In this document: piece by piece, positions 55,967 through 64,000 of the stretch | How the letters are laid out: every line of letters starts with the position of its first letter | Numbering within the stretch: position 1 is the first letter of the stretch | Origin: Martinezella rhizogenes | GTDB taxonomy: Bacteria > Pseudomonadota > Alphaproteobacteria > Rhizobiales > Rhizobiaceae | Direction: 5' to 3' | Assembly (NCBI RefSeq): GCF_000799715.1 | Contig: NZ_JUHG01000002.1 | Coordinates: 160,868 to 224,867, forward strand | DNA: 64,000 bases | Notes under the pieces: generated by a model | Told to the model about the DNA's origin: nothing | The model's database searches: none | What the model saw: the letters and a program-made list of their open reading frames with translations, nothing else | Position numbers and translations under genes: made by a program

Positions 55967-56941
55967 TCAGATATAAGGGTCCGATTTTGCGAGATAATTT
56001 ACAACGTAGTCGGCAACGCCGCTTTCCAGTGAATGGAATTGCCCGTCGTAGCCGGCGGCTCTAATCTTATCCATGCTTGCCTGAGTGAAGTATTGATACT
56101 TGTCTCTTATTTTTTCAGGCATGGGGACGAACTCTATCTGCACCTGTTTCTGTGCAGCAGCGCCGGTTGCTTGCATCAGATCCTGGAATGATCTGGCTGC
56201 ACCCGATCCGACGTTGAAAATTCCGCTCTCGGTTGCCTTGTTGAGGAACCAGAGCATCACGCTGCAGCAATCTTTCACGTAGATGAAGTCGCGCAGTTGC
56301 TCGCCGTCGCGATAGTCTGGACGGTGCGATTTGAACAGCGAGATTTTTTCCTCGTTTGAGATACGTGCGAAGTTTTTCGCGACGATGCTCATCATATCGT
56401 CCTTATGGTACTCGTTCGGACCATAGACGTTGAAGAATTTGAACCCTGCCCAACGCGGCGGTGCCTTGCCCTGTGCAGCCTGCGTCAGGGCCCAAGTGTC
56501 GAAGCTATGTTTCGACCAGCCATAAAGGTTCAACGGCTGCAACGCATCGATGGGATTGGTATCATCAAACCCCAGAGCGCCATCGCCATAGGTTGCGGCT
56601 GACGATGCGTAAAACAGCGGCACCCTTTCCCGCGTGCACCACCGCCAAGCGTCCATCGAAGGCTTTAGATTTTTTCTGACGATCTCATCGCCGTCGGTGG
56701 CGGTGGTCGCCGAAATCGCTCCGAGATGGAAAACGGCCTCGACCTTTCCTGCCGCATTCTGCAGAAAATCACCGAAATCCTCCGGGAAAATGAAATCCTC
56801 GAAACTGTGCTTTGCCAGATTTTTCCATCTTTGGTCAGAGCCAAGCCAGTCGACAAGAACGATGTCTTTTCGACCAGCCGCATTCAGGCTGGCAACCAAA
56901 TTTGATCCGATAAACCCCGCGGCCCCAGTAACGATAATCAT
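55967..56941 (-). CDS. hldD: ADP-L-glycero-D-manno-heptose 6-epimerase
   Basis: Last step of ADP-heptose synthesis for the LPS inner core, 324 residues from the ATG at 56941 (AAGGA upstream). TGAAGFIGSNLVASLN, YASSAATYGDG, YGWSKHSFDTW (Y-x3-K) and FFNVYGPNEYHKDDMMS are HldD signatures. First gene of the hldD-hldE-AGE/gmhB group. No gmhA gene is present nearby. Confidence 0.96.
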   Translation of the reverse strand: MIIVTGAAGFIGSNLVASLNAAGRKDIVLVDWLGSDQRWKNLAKHSFEDFIFPEDFGDFLQNAAGKVEAVFHLGAISATTATDGDEIVRKNLKPSMDAWRWCTRERVPLFYASSAATYGDGALGFDDTNPIDALQPLNLYGWSKHSFDTWALTQAAQGKAPPRWAGFKFFNVYGPNEYHKDDMMSIVAKNFARISNEEKISLFKSHRPDYRDGEQLRDFIYVKDCCSVMLWFLNKATESGIFNVGSGAARSFQDLMQATGAAAQKQVQIEFVPMPEKIRDKYQYFTQASMDKIRAAGYDGQFHSLESGVADYVVNYLAKSDPYI

Positions 56942-57168
56942 GTGCATCCTTCAAGATAACTGAGTAGGCGTTCGCTATGTCCACGATCATCTTTAAGATC
57001 ACATGATTTGCGACTGGATATCGATAGACGCTAACATAAGCAGTGATTTTTGTGTGATGCAACCATCCCTATTCATACCGGAAAGGCTGCATTATGCGTC
57101 ACACACCATACCCCCCAACTGACATGGCCACCAAATGCGGCATTTCATCGGTAACTCCGATAATGTCA

Positions 57169-57921
57169 TCAGGAGGCACCGGTGCCGAAATAAGCGTTTA
57201 ACACGTCAGAGGGCGTACCATCCATGCGGATCTTGCCATGCTCAAGCCAAATGATTCGATTGCAGTTTTTTTCCAAAAGCTCCTTGGCGTGGCTCGCTAT
57301 CACCAGGATCTGCGTTTTTTCTACAAGCTCATTCAAGCGTTGATTGGCTTTTACCTTGAAACCCTCGTCGCCTGTCGCCAGCCATTCGTCCATGATCAGG
57401 ATTTCGGGCTGCAGGATCGTGGAAATTGAGAACGCCAATCGCAGCTGCATGCCACTCGAGTAAGTACGAACGGGCATCTCAAGGAAGCCGCCCAACTCGC
57501 TGAACTCCTCAATTTCCTCAAGCCTGCTCTTCATTTCGTCCTTCCGAAAGCCCAACAGTGCGCCTCGAAGGAAAATATTCTGGCGACCGGTCGCCTCGGG
57601 ATCGATTCCCAGCGAGATATTGATGAGCGACGTGCATTTACCCTGGATATCGATCTTGCCGGATGTCGGCATGTAGACGCCCGTCAGCACACGAAGAAGG
57701 GTCGTCTTCCCGGAACCATTGTGGCCTATGAGGCCAATACGATCATGCCGCTTCAATTCGAGATTAATCGTATCCAATCCGCGAACAACCACCGCACCGT
57801 GGCCTTCCGAATTGATCGAACCACCGGTGGCTATGTTCATAACGCGATTTTTAAGCGAGCGGCCACGCGCGTTATAAATGGGAAAGTCGACGGTGACATT
57901 CTGCAAGGAAATCGATGTCAT
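57169..57921 (-). CDS. wzt: Polysaccharide ABC transporter ATP-binding protein
   Basis: ATPase of the ABC exporter for O-polysaccharide or capsule, 250 residues from the ATG at 57921 (MTSISLQNVTVDFPIYN). Walker A is GHNGSGKTT, signature YSSGMQLRLAFS, Walker B EILIMDEWLATGD with the GDEGF-type following, and H-loop IASHAKE. Unlike Wzt of E. coli O9a-type systems it ends about residue 250 with no carbohydrate-binding domain, closer to KpsT-like proteins. It lies 37 bases after the permease gene. Confidence 0.92.
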   Translation of the reverse strand: MTSISLQNVTVDFPIYNARGRSLKNRVMNIATGGSINSEGHGAVVVRGLDTINLELKRHDRIGLIGHNGSGKTTLLRVLTGVYMPTSGKIDIQGKCTSLINISLGIDPEATGRQNIFLRGALLGFRKDEMKSRLEEIEEFSELGGFLEMPVRTYSSGMQLRLAFSISTILQPEILIMDEWLATGDEGFKVKANQRLNELVEKTQILVIASHAKELLEKNCNRIIWLEHGKIRMDGTPSDVLNAYFGTGAS

Positions 57922-57958
57922 GCTTGCCAGTACTCTCTGAAATCTCGGTTGCTTTGGT

Positions 57959-58786
57959 TCACAGCCAGTAGGCAATGCGAGCGCGGTATTTTCTCAACAG
58001 CAGAAGTGCGAAAGACCAGCCGACAACGGCGGTTCCTGCTGTCACGGCCCAATTTGCGGCGGTCACGTCCTGCCCAAGAAGCGGATTCCTGACAACTGAG
58101 ATCAAGTGGAAGAAAGGATTGTAGTTGAGCATCACGTGCGAAGCGCTCTGCGGCAAATGACTGGGCATCCACATGATCGGCGTGACATAAAGCATGACCT
58201 GCATGATATTCTGCACGATCTGGATTAGGTCGCGATACCGCGTGCACAGTATCGAAAGCATCAATGCGATCCAGGTCATGTTCAGCGTGACAAGGGCAAA
58301 TCCTGGAATGGCGAGCAGTGCCGAAGGTCCAATCGACTTCCAGAATATCAGAAGAACGATCGGGAATATAACCAGGTTATGCGCGAGTATGACGGTATTT
58401 CTATACCAAACCCGCAGTATGTAGGTAAAGAACGGTATATCCAGCTGCAATATAATGTCGCTATTGGATATAAATCCGGTGCATCCCTCGCTGACGATCT
58501 GCGTGTAATAACCCCAGAATATCAGGCCTACGCATATGAACGGGAGAAATTCCTTCATGGGGGAATTGAAGATCGTGCCAAAAACGAGGCCGAGAGCTCC
58601 AATCAGTACGCCCATATTAATGGTGAGCCAAAACGCCCCGATCCGCGATCGCCTGTAGCGCTGGGCGACGTCTTGCCACCCGAGCAGTGCCGCTAAGCGA
58701 AAATTCGACAAGGCCTCCGCGATATCCCACACTGCGCCATGGTAACGCACTTCATTTTTGGCGATTTTGAAATTCTTCACCGGCAA
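57959..58786 (-). CDS. wzm: Polysaccharide ABC transporter permease
   Basis: ABC-2 type inner-membrane permease of 275 residues with about six hydrophobic segments. The N-terminal ALLGWQDVAQRYRRSRIGAFWL and LQLDIPFFTYILRVWYRN are typical of Wzm/KpsM, with TPIMWMPSHLP near the fourth helix. It forms the membrane part of the export complex with the following ATPase. The substrate is an undecaprenyl-linked glycan in characterised systems. The gene has its own upstream gap of about 250 bases. Confidence 0.92.
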   Translation of the reverse strand: MPVKNFKIAKNEVRYHGAVWDIAEALSNFRLAALLGWQDVAQRYRRSRIGAFWLTINMGVLIGALGLVFGTIFNSPMKEFLPFICVGLIFWGYYTQIVSEGCTGFISNSDIILQLDIPFFTYILRVWYRNTVILAHNLVIFPIVLLIFWKSIGPSALLAIPGFALVTLNMTWIALMLSILCTRYRDLIQIVQNIMQVMLYVTPIMWMPSHLPQSASHVMLNYNPFFHLISVVRNPLLGQDVTAANWAVTAGTAVVGWSFALLLLRKYRARIAYWL

Positions 58787-59034
58787 TCCATTTTCAGGTT
58801 CGTCTTTTGGCCCAACAATAGAGACATGCAGCCCTTTTTAAGGCGAACCCCTAGCAAAGCAGGGAAACTGAGGATAGCCCCCGCGAGCAAATATGCCCAA
58901 AAACGGTCATCGCTCGTTCGACTGCCAAAAAGAGCCTAAGCTGGAAATCTGCACCCTTTCCGCAGCGCTTGAGCCGCTCGCATCACGAGCTGCCTCCCCA
59001 AACGCAATCTGGTTGAAACCGGTCCGGCAAGCAA

Positions 59035-60030
59035 TCAACTGTCGTAGTGATGGCTGACACCGCGTTCCACGCGAGTACCCGGAATCTTTGGAAAATCCAG
59101 ACCATTCGTGAACAATACTCGTCCAACCTGCTCCGGCTGCAGAAGCGCCGTACATTCACGGGTCATACAGCCATTGATTTCGTTGGTGCTGAACTGGACG
59201 CACGGCGAACAGACCTCGTCGCGCGTGATCAGTACATTGTCACGGCCGAACGGAGCATAGCGTCGCCAGGGGCTCGACCCGAAGATCGAACAGATCGGCT
59301 TGTACAAGGAGCACAGGTGCGCCGTACCGCCGTCCGAAGCCACCACGAGATCAACGGGTGCCAGCTCGTCGAAGAACGCACGAAAATCACTTCCGCCCTG
59401 AAGCACGCGGTGCGGCGCATTTCCTAAAAGTTGCGAAAGCAGGTTGAGATCGTCGCGCTCGCCAGGCCCCCCAAGTAAGGTCAAGAAAATGCCGCGACGC
59501 GCGAGTTGTTGCGCCAAGTCGAACCAATAGGCATTCGGCCATCGATTGGTCGGAAAGCCGGCTGCAATGCACAGTCCGACATGCCTGGGTTGCTCCGGCC
59601 AGAAGATGGGAAGATCGCTGAAAAGCCGCGTGCGGGAATAGTCGCCGATAACGGCCGTCACCGCACGCTTTTGAATAGCAGTTTCATGAGTCAAATGTCC
59701 GCCAGATGCAATCGCGTGGTCAATTGCCGATTGCCGGGCGATTTCCCGCATGACATCGTCATCCCGCAGACAGAACAGGAAATCGAAGCCGCGCAGATCC
59801 TGCGCACACTCTTCCGGCGAAACTCCCTCGACAGTCTTCCGGGACAGATGCTGGAAGCTAACCGGGCGAATATCATCAATCTCGGGAAACAGGTATTTCG
59901 CTAACCCCAGTGACCCTGGCGCGACGAAAAGCGCGGGGTCCGGATGTCGCGAACAGATCGCCCGGATGGCAGGGACTGACAAAACCAGATCGCCGAGATG
60001 ATCAGGCTTAAGGATCGCAACGCGGCCCAT
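59035..60030 (-). CDS. GT9-family heptosyltransferase-like glycosyltransferase
   Basis: Cytosolic GT-B enzyme of 331 residues with GT9 features: start GRVAILKPDHLGDLVLSVPAIR, VGLCIAAGFPTNRWPNAYW, LTLLGGPGERDD and VVASDGGTAHLCSLYKPICSIFGSSPWRRYAPFG. ADP-heptose:LPS heptosyltransferases have these blocks; the ADP-heptose genes lie nearby. It starts just 2 bases after a small membrane gene. Core or O-chain role is not decided. Confidence 0.88.
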   Translation of the reverse strand: MGRVAILKPDHLGDLVLSVPAIRAICSRHPDPALFVAPGSLGLAKYLFPEIDDIRPVSFQHLSRKTVEGVSPEECAQDLRGFDFLFCLRDDDVMREIARQSAIDHAIASGGHLTHETAIQKRAVTAVIGDYSRTRLFSDLPIFWPEQPRHVGLCIAAGFPTNRWPNAYWFDLAQQLARRGIFLTLLGGPGERDDLNLLSQLLGNAPHRVLQGGSDFRAFFDELAPVDLVVASDGGTAHLCSLYKPICSIFGSSPWRRYAPFGRDNVLITRDEVCSPCVQFSTNEINGCMTRECTALLQPEQVGRVLFTNGLDFPKIPGTRVERGVSHHYDS

Positions 60031-60032
60031 TT

Positions 60033-60332
60033 CTATCTCCCCGAAGGCGCATCGATCCGCTTTAACAGATCGTACTCGTTGATCATTGAGCGAATGATCT
60101 GGTTCGCGATCCAGAGGTCTACGATCTTTATCAGGATAATCAGGCCTATGATTGGAAAGAGCAGAATGTTGCGCAGCCGCAGGCGTCCAACGGTCGTGGC
60201 AAGCGACAGTCTCTTGCGTTGTTGAACAATATATAGATAGGCCAGCGAATGAGGATCCGCCGCATATCCCTCTGGAATCCGGTGAATGCGAGTCCGCAAG
60301 ATCAGGCCACGCAACAATGCTTTTGCCCCCAT
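60033..60332 (-). CDS. Small membrane protein next to the GT9 gene (99 aa)
   Basis: Hypothetical protein of 99 residues. The basic N-terminal part (RGLILRTRIHRI, YIVQQRKRLSLATTVGRLRLRN) precedes one hydrophobic helix (ILLFPIIGLIILIKIVDLWIANQII). The gene fits tightly between the methyltransferase-glycosyltransferase and GT9 genes (2 bases before the latter), which supports it being real. No family recognised. The ribosome site is weak. Confidence 0.6.
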   Translation of the reverse strand: MGAKALLRGLILRTRIHRIPEGYAADPHSLAYLYIVQQRKRLSLATTVGRLRLRNILLFPIIGLIILIKIVDLWIANQIIRSMINEYDLLKRIDAPSGR

Positions 60333-60370
60333 ACTTTCAGTTCAACCCATATCTAATAAGGCCTATGTGA

Positions 60371-62932
60371 TCAGGCAGCCACGTTTTTGTCGTGGACATC
60401 GACCACTTCAGCCAAAAGCTGCTCGGTGCTCTGCCGCCACGATATCCAGCTTTGTGGTTCACGCTGCCTGCGCACCTTCAGATCCACTTTTGCGCAGAAA
60501 TCTTCCAAGGCATCGGTCAGGTTTGCGGGTGACGACAAATCGAAGAACGTCGCCTTGCTGTCCGCGATCTCGCGGAAGACCGGGATATCACTGCACAGGA
60601 CGGGTAGCCCACGCTGAAATGCTTCGACAACCGGCAGACCAAATCCTTCGATCTCCGATGCAATCACCAGCGATGATGCGTTCCTGTAGCCGTAATCCAG
60701 CTCGGAATCGGACGTGTCACGGAAAATGAAAAGTTGCTTCCCCAATTGAGGATGCATGGCAACCCTCTCAAGAAAGTCCTCGGTCTTCCAGCCGTGGCGT
60801 CCCACGATAATCAAGGCACCCGTACCGCCCCGCGCCCAGAAGCGATCGAAAGCATCGAGCACATAGCTATGCATCTTGCGCGGTTCGATGGAGCCGACCA
60901 TGAGAAAGCTATGGCGCTCTTCATCAAAGATATCTTTGATGGATTGGCGCACAGGCTTTGCTGGGTCAATGAAATCAAGCTCCGAGCCCAGATGGAAATA
61001 GCCGATGCGAGCCTTCGACAGCAATGTACGGCCACGACTTTCTTTCCGGATATAGCTGCTCAAGCTGTCCGCAACCGACTTCGAAATACACACAAACGCA
61101 TCCGTGACCCGGAAATGTCCTGCAAGCCAATCGCCAAAGGCGAGGGTTAATTCGGGCACACATGTATGCACGTGCGTGATCGGGATGAGGTCATAGATCA
61201 CCCCAACAACCGTGCCACCACGCTGTTTGAAACGCTGCGTAGCGGGCCAGATTGGTGAAGCCCAGGACGAGTCAAGCAATAACAGGATGCTGCCGTCGTA
61301 TCTGGCAAACCCATCGAGGCTATCCGGTCGGCGCGCCGAAGCAGGTTGGGGCTTATGGCGGCCCTGTAGAAAGTGCGCCAATGCAACTATGTGCCGCGCG
61401 AGCCCTGGCTGTGTCGGTGGCGCGTACAAAAACCGCCTGACGGACTCGGAGGGAATCGCGACGGTGGCGGTTCGAATGAATATCCGCCACACGGGACCCA
61501 AGAATGCGCGAGTATGCCCTTTCCAGCTGCGTGGCAGAGGAGGTGCGGGAGCAGTTGCGGCAGAATCCTCGCGCACTTCGTGCATCTTGTCCGCCAGAAC
61601 TCGCTCCGCTTCAACGCAGCGGAATTCATTCCCTTCAAGGATGACCGGCACGATGTCGTAGTCATGTTGCGCGGCGATCGAAGGTGCATTTCTCAGAACA
61701 TTGCGAACGACGCGCTGGATGCCTGTATTCAGATCGCTGTGATAGGTATGAGTACATTCCACAAAGATCGTCGGCCTTTCTGGTGCCGGCTCCAGTGCCG
61801 GTGCCGGCGCTGGTGTCACAGCAGCTATCGGCTCCGGCTTGTCCGTCTTGCGTGTGAGCCAGCGCCGGACAGATCGCACCGGTGCGGTAATGCGCCAAGA
61901 GGTGCTGGCATAGACTGCCTCAAGTATGCCTTCTCGCTGGCCGAGGCGGGATAAGACCGTCTCGCCAAATGCCGTCTCCCGGCTCAGCCGCACTTCCAGA
62001 TCCCGCGTTCGCGTCATGTGAAAATCAAGCTGTTCGGATAGGTCCGCAATTTTTTCTTGATCCTCTTGATGCTGCGCGGCTCGCTCGGCGACATGGCGTT
62101 GCAGCCTGTCACCATAAACCGCAATCCGAGCAGCTTGTTCGCGCTCTGCGGGGGAGAGCTGTCGCTGCTTGGCCAAGGCCTTCTTAAAGGAGCTGCTTTC
62201 GGGGTCGATCTCCCGTTCAACCTGGGACAGCATCAGTTTCGCAGTATGGCTGTCGCTGGATTCAAACTCGTCAAACACATTGGGAGGCGTCTTGAAACAA
62301 GGGGCGAGTTCTGGATGCTCCTTGGCCAGGTAGAACCTGTTCAGCCCATCGAAATAGACAAAGTCGTAGTTACCATCCAATATAAGTCCGTCCCAGGCAT
62401 TGAAGTCCGGCTCCTGCGACATCGGCAACGTGGCTTCAACTACGATGACCCAGGGACGATTAACCGAGAAATCAAGCCCTTCGATGACGGCCCTGGCCCC
62501 GCCCTCTACGTCTATCTTGAGGAAATGTACTTCCTGCGGCGCGTGAGACTTGAAAATATCGGCGAGTGTTCGCAACTCGACCCGCACTTCCGAGACCTGA
62601 TGTCCGACTTGTTGGTGTGTCGCTGCAATATCCTCTTCCGTCGTAGAAAGACCCGTGTTGGCTATCTCGTACATTTTTATGGTGCTATTTGTATTTCCGG
62701 CTGCGATCTGGAGATTGACATCCCTGGGCCTTGCCTGCTCCAGTCGGCGAAATAACGTGCCGATCGGCTCGATGTTCACCCCATGCCATCCGCGATCGTA
62801 GAACGCCTTCGTGACCGAATGTTCCTGCGGATCATAAGCGCCCACATCGACGTAGAAGCCATTGTCGAGCGCCCCAAAGCAGCGCCAAAGGATCACGTCT
62901 TCAAAGTTCTGTGCGTAGGAAACAAAAGCCAT
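60371..62932 (-). CDS. FkbM methyltransferase-coiled coil-GT4 glycosyltransferase fusion
   Basis: Protein of 853 residues in four parts. FkbM-like methyltransferase, residues about 1-215 (GFYVDVGAYDPQEHSVTKAFYDRGW, HFLKIDVEGGARAVIEGLDF). Coiled coil, about 230-340, heavily charged. A conserved STSWRITAPVRSVRRWL at 343-359 and an alanine/proline-rich linker follow. GT4 module about 388-850 (TGIQRVVRNVLRNA, FLMVGSIEPRKMHSY, ASEIEGFGLPVVEAFQRG). It may modify and extend, or cap, a polysaccharide chain. The GT module resembles module two of the double GT in sequence and motif order. Probably heads the operon with the small membrane and GT9 genes. Confidence 0.88.
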   Translation of the reverse strand: MAFVSYAQNFEDVILWRCFGALDNGFYVDVGAYDPQEHSVTKAFYDRGWHGVNIEPIGTLFRRLEQARPRDVNLQIAAGNTNSTIKMYEIANTGLSTTEEDIAATHQQVGHQVSEVRVELRTLADIFKSHAPQEVHFLKIDVEGGARAVIEGLDFSVNRPWVIVVEATLPMSQEPDFNAWDGLILDGNYDFVYFDGLNRFYLAKEHPELAPCFKTPPNVFDEFESSDSHTAKLMLSQVEREIDPESSSFKKALAKQRQLSPAEREQAARIAVYGDRLQRHVAERAAQHQEDQEKIADLSEQLDFHMTRTRDLEVRLSRETAFGETVLSRLGQREGILEAVYASTSWRITAPVRSVRRWLTRKTDKPEPIAAVTPAPAPALEPAPERPTIFVECTHTYHSDLNTGIQRVVRNVLRNAPSIAAQHDYDIVPVILEGNEFRCVEAERVLADKMHEVREDSAATAPAPPLPRSWKGHTRAFLGPVWRIFIRTATVAIPSESVRRFLYAPPTQPGLARHIVALAHFLQGRHKPQPASARRPDSLDGFARYDGSILLLLDSSWASPIWPATQRFKQRGGTVVGVIYDLIPITHVHTCVPELTLAFGDWLAGHFRVTDAFVCISKSVADSLSSYIRKESRGRTLLSKARIGYFHLGSELDFIDPAKPVRQSIKDIFDEERHSFLMVGSIEPRKMHSYVLDAFDRFWARGGTGALIIVGRHGWKTEDFLERVAMHPQLGKQLFIFRDTSDSELDYGYRNASSLVIASEIEGFGLPVVEAFQRGLPVLCSDIPVFREIADSKATFFDLSSPANLTDALEDFCAKVDLKVRRQREPQSWISWRQSTEQLLAEVVDVHDKNVAA

Positions 62933-62957
62933 TGATCGAATGCTAACCTAGAAAAAC

Positions 62958-62974
62958 CCATAGGCTGCCTATGG
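62958..62974. promoter_or_regulatory. Palindrome CCATAGGC-T-GCCTATGG upstream of the fusion gene
   Basis: Perfect 8-base arms with a one-base centre, ending 26 bases from the ATG at 62932. Its location fits an operator or a leader structure. No regulator is known. Confidence 0.4.
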
Positions 62975-62989
62975 TATATCAATACTCAT

Positions 62990-63030
62990 GACAGTTGCTC
63001 CCTGTATGTTCACGACAGTTGCTCACTGTC
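62990..63030. repeat. Tandem dyads with consensus GACAGTTGCTCACTGTC
   Basis: The second copy (63014-63030) is a perfect dyad, GACAGT-N5-ACTGTC. The first (62990-63005) has one mismatch in its right arm. The pair, 24 bases apart, sits 58-98 bases upstream of the fusion gene's ATG. Confidence 0.5.
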
Positions 63031-63901
63031 AACTCTGGAAAAATAACCGGCGCGGATAGCCACTATCCTCCCTTTTCGTTGGAGTCTTCAGGCCAGGATA
63101 GGCCGACGAAGCCACAAGAGTTCGGTATCTGACCTGCGCTGTTCAGCGCGGGTCACACTGCCCAGCCGACGAATGACCGAGATTGGCGGCGGCAGAAAGA
63201 TCGATCGATCTCCCATGCATCATGGCCGGCGTCCTCCCGTTCTGCGAGGCGAAGAACAGTTCGGCGGCGATGCTGGCTGGGCTGCTGACGTCGATTTCGT
63301 CAACAATTAGGGGGCAAAGCAGCAGGCACGAATGCATACTGATTCTGAATTGTCGGTATCAAGGTGCCGGTTTCTGGGGCAACAAAGTCAGAACGCTGCA
63401 TGATATTTTCCTATCAACTGAGTCCGAGCTTTATAGCTGCCGAATCAACATTCAGACAATTATCGGACACCACAGCTAAATGTTGATTTCGCATGTGTCG
63501 CGCAGAATCGGCTCCGGAGCGCCATTCAAATTTTCGATCAAGTTTAGCGTCTTTCCCTGGTGGCGCGACTTCTTTTGCCGCCGGAGACTCCGGCCCCTCT
63601 GGAAACAAGTCGGCCTGTTGGTTGCCGCAGCCCTGAATATCTCGATGGTTTCCAAGCCACGAGGCGATGTCAGATCGGGAAGCTGGTAGGACGGATTAAC
63701 ACAGCCGTCCCGACATGTTAAATCTGCCTACATGGTTGCAACTGCGGGGTAGTCCACGATCTGAGTTGAATTCCAGTAAGCAGATGCGTCGGGCAGCGCC
63801 TTCAGCGTGGCCCTGTGATCGATTGTGATCGCAGCCAGCCAAAACCCGCGACACCTATCGCAAGCATAAACATCGTAAATATATGATAATACACATGTTT
63901 A
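63031..63901. other. Gap without a recognisable gene before tRNA-Ser
   Basis: Over 850 bases of lower coding quality. ORFs on both strands (63143-63337, 63183-63479, 63414-63608, 63480-63689) lack recognisable domains. No transposase motif, CRISPR or RNA could be identified. It may be degraded mobile-element DNA. Confidence 0.4.
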
Positions 63902-63991
63902 TGGCGGAGAGGGTGGGATTTGAACCCACGATGCCCTTGCAGGCATGCCGCATTTCGAGTGCGGTGCATTCGACCACTCTGCCACCTCTCC
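63902..63991 (-). tRNA. tRNA-Ser (anticodon CGA)
   Basis: Minus-strand gene of about 90 nt. The acceptor arm GGAGAGG pairs with CCTCTCC, and there is a long variable arm (about CATGCCTGCAAGGGCATC) as in class II tRNAs. The anticodon stem CCGCA/TGCGG surrounds CTCGAAA, giving anticodon CGA. T-arm GTGGGTTCAAATCCCAC, CCA encoded. Confidence 0.93.
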
Positions 63992-64000
63992 GGTTATGCT

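Noticed and set aside
57052..57104. Inverted repeat GTGTGATGCA / TGCGTCACAC
   Set aside because: One mismatch, a loop of over 30 bases and no T-run. It is not convincing as terminator or operator.
63143..63689. Four short ORFs in the terminal gap
   Set aside because: No domain, signal peptide, ribosome site or codon bias that sets them apart from random open frames.

Overview
The window looks like chromosomal DNA of a member of the Rhizobiaceae (Rhizobium/Agrobacterium type, Alphaproteobacteria). The evidence is high GC, a cyclic beta-1,2-glucan synthase (NdvB/ChvB type), a RIME-like intergenic repeat, an inositol/rhizopine-type sugar transporter preceded by two GGAA-N6-TTCC palindromes, an ECF sigma factor/NrsF pair next to a bufferin operon, and a large LPS/surface polysaccharide locus. 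Most coding is on the minus strand. The long plus-strand ORFs opposite it are GC-driven shadows.

Layout. 1-3815: N-terminal part of ndvB, cut by the window edge. 4237-5699: an XRE-cupin regulator and two very small genes. 5862-12194: a dipeptide-type ABC transporter operon headed by a membrane-type dipeptidase and followed by binding protein, two permeases and two ATPases with ATGA overlaps. 12433-13071: a LysE exporter. 13131-16736: a three-gene sugar ABC transporter, probably for inositol. 17126-21922: a DUF1993 protein, galE coupled to a sulfatase/phosphonate monoester hydrolase, a YoaK-family protein, a small coiled-coil protein and cytochrome b561.

22160-44753 is a surface-polysaccharide region: UDP-sugar dehydrogenase, epimerase, initiating sugar-phosphate transferase, an O-antigen ligase/polymerase-type protein, several GT4 glycosyltransferases (one with two GT modules), GDP-rhamnose genes (gmd, rmd), dTDP-L-rhamnose genes (rmlBDAC), a mannose-6-phosphate isomerase-type cupin, and multidomain methyltransferases. 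It ends in the scar of a tyrosine integrase beside a tRNA-Gln gene (44874-45192), a typical island boundary.

45353-49746 holds the SigF/NrsF pair, divergent from a bufferin-type operon (two BufA-like precursors, DUF692 maturase, DUF2063 partner, DoxX). I find the same promoter-like motif, GTAAY-N17-CGTAG, in front of both units. 49848-52732 has a phytanoyl-CoA dioxygenase-like protein, a DUF1003 membrane protein and a cupin.

52851-62932 returns to LPS: an AGE epimerase fused to a heptose-bisphosphate phosphatase, hldE and hldD (ADP-heptose supply), wzt/wzm (polysaccharide ABC export), a GT9 heptosyltransferase-like enzyme, a small membrane protein, and a methyltransferase-coiled coil-glycosyltransferase fusion. 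The window ends with about 970 bases without a convincing gene and a tRNA-Ser gene. Family assignments rest on recognised motifs read from the translations. No database search was run.
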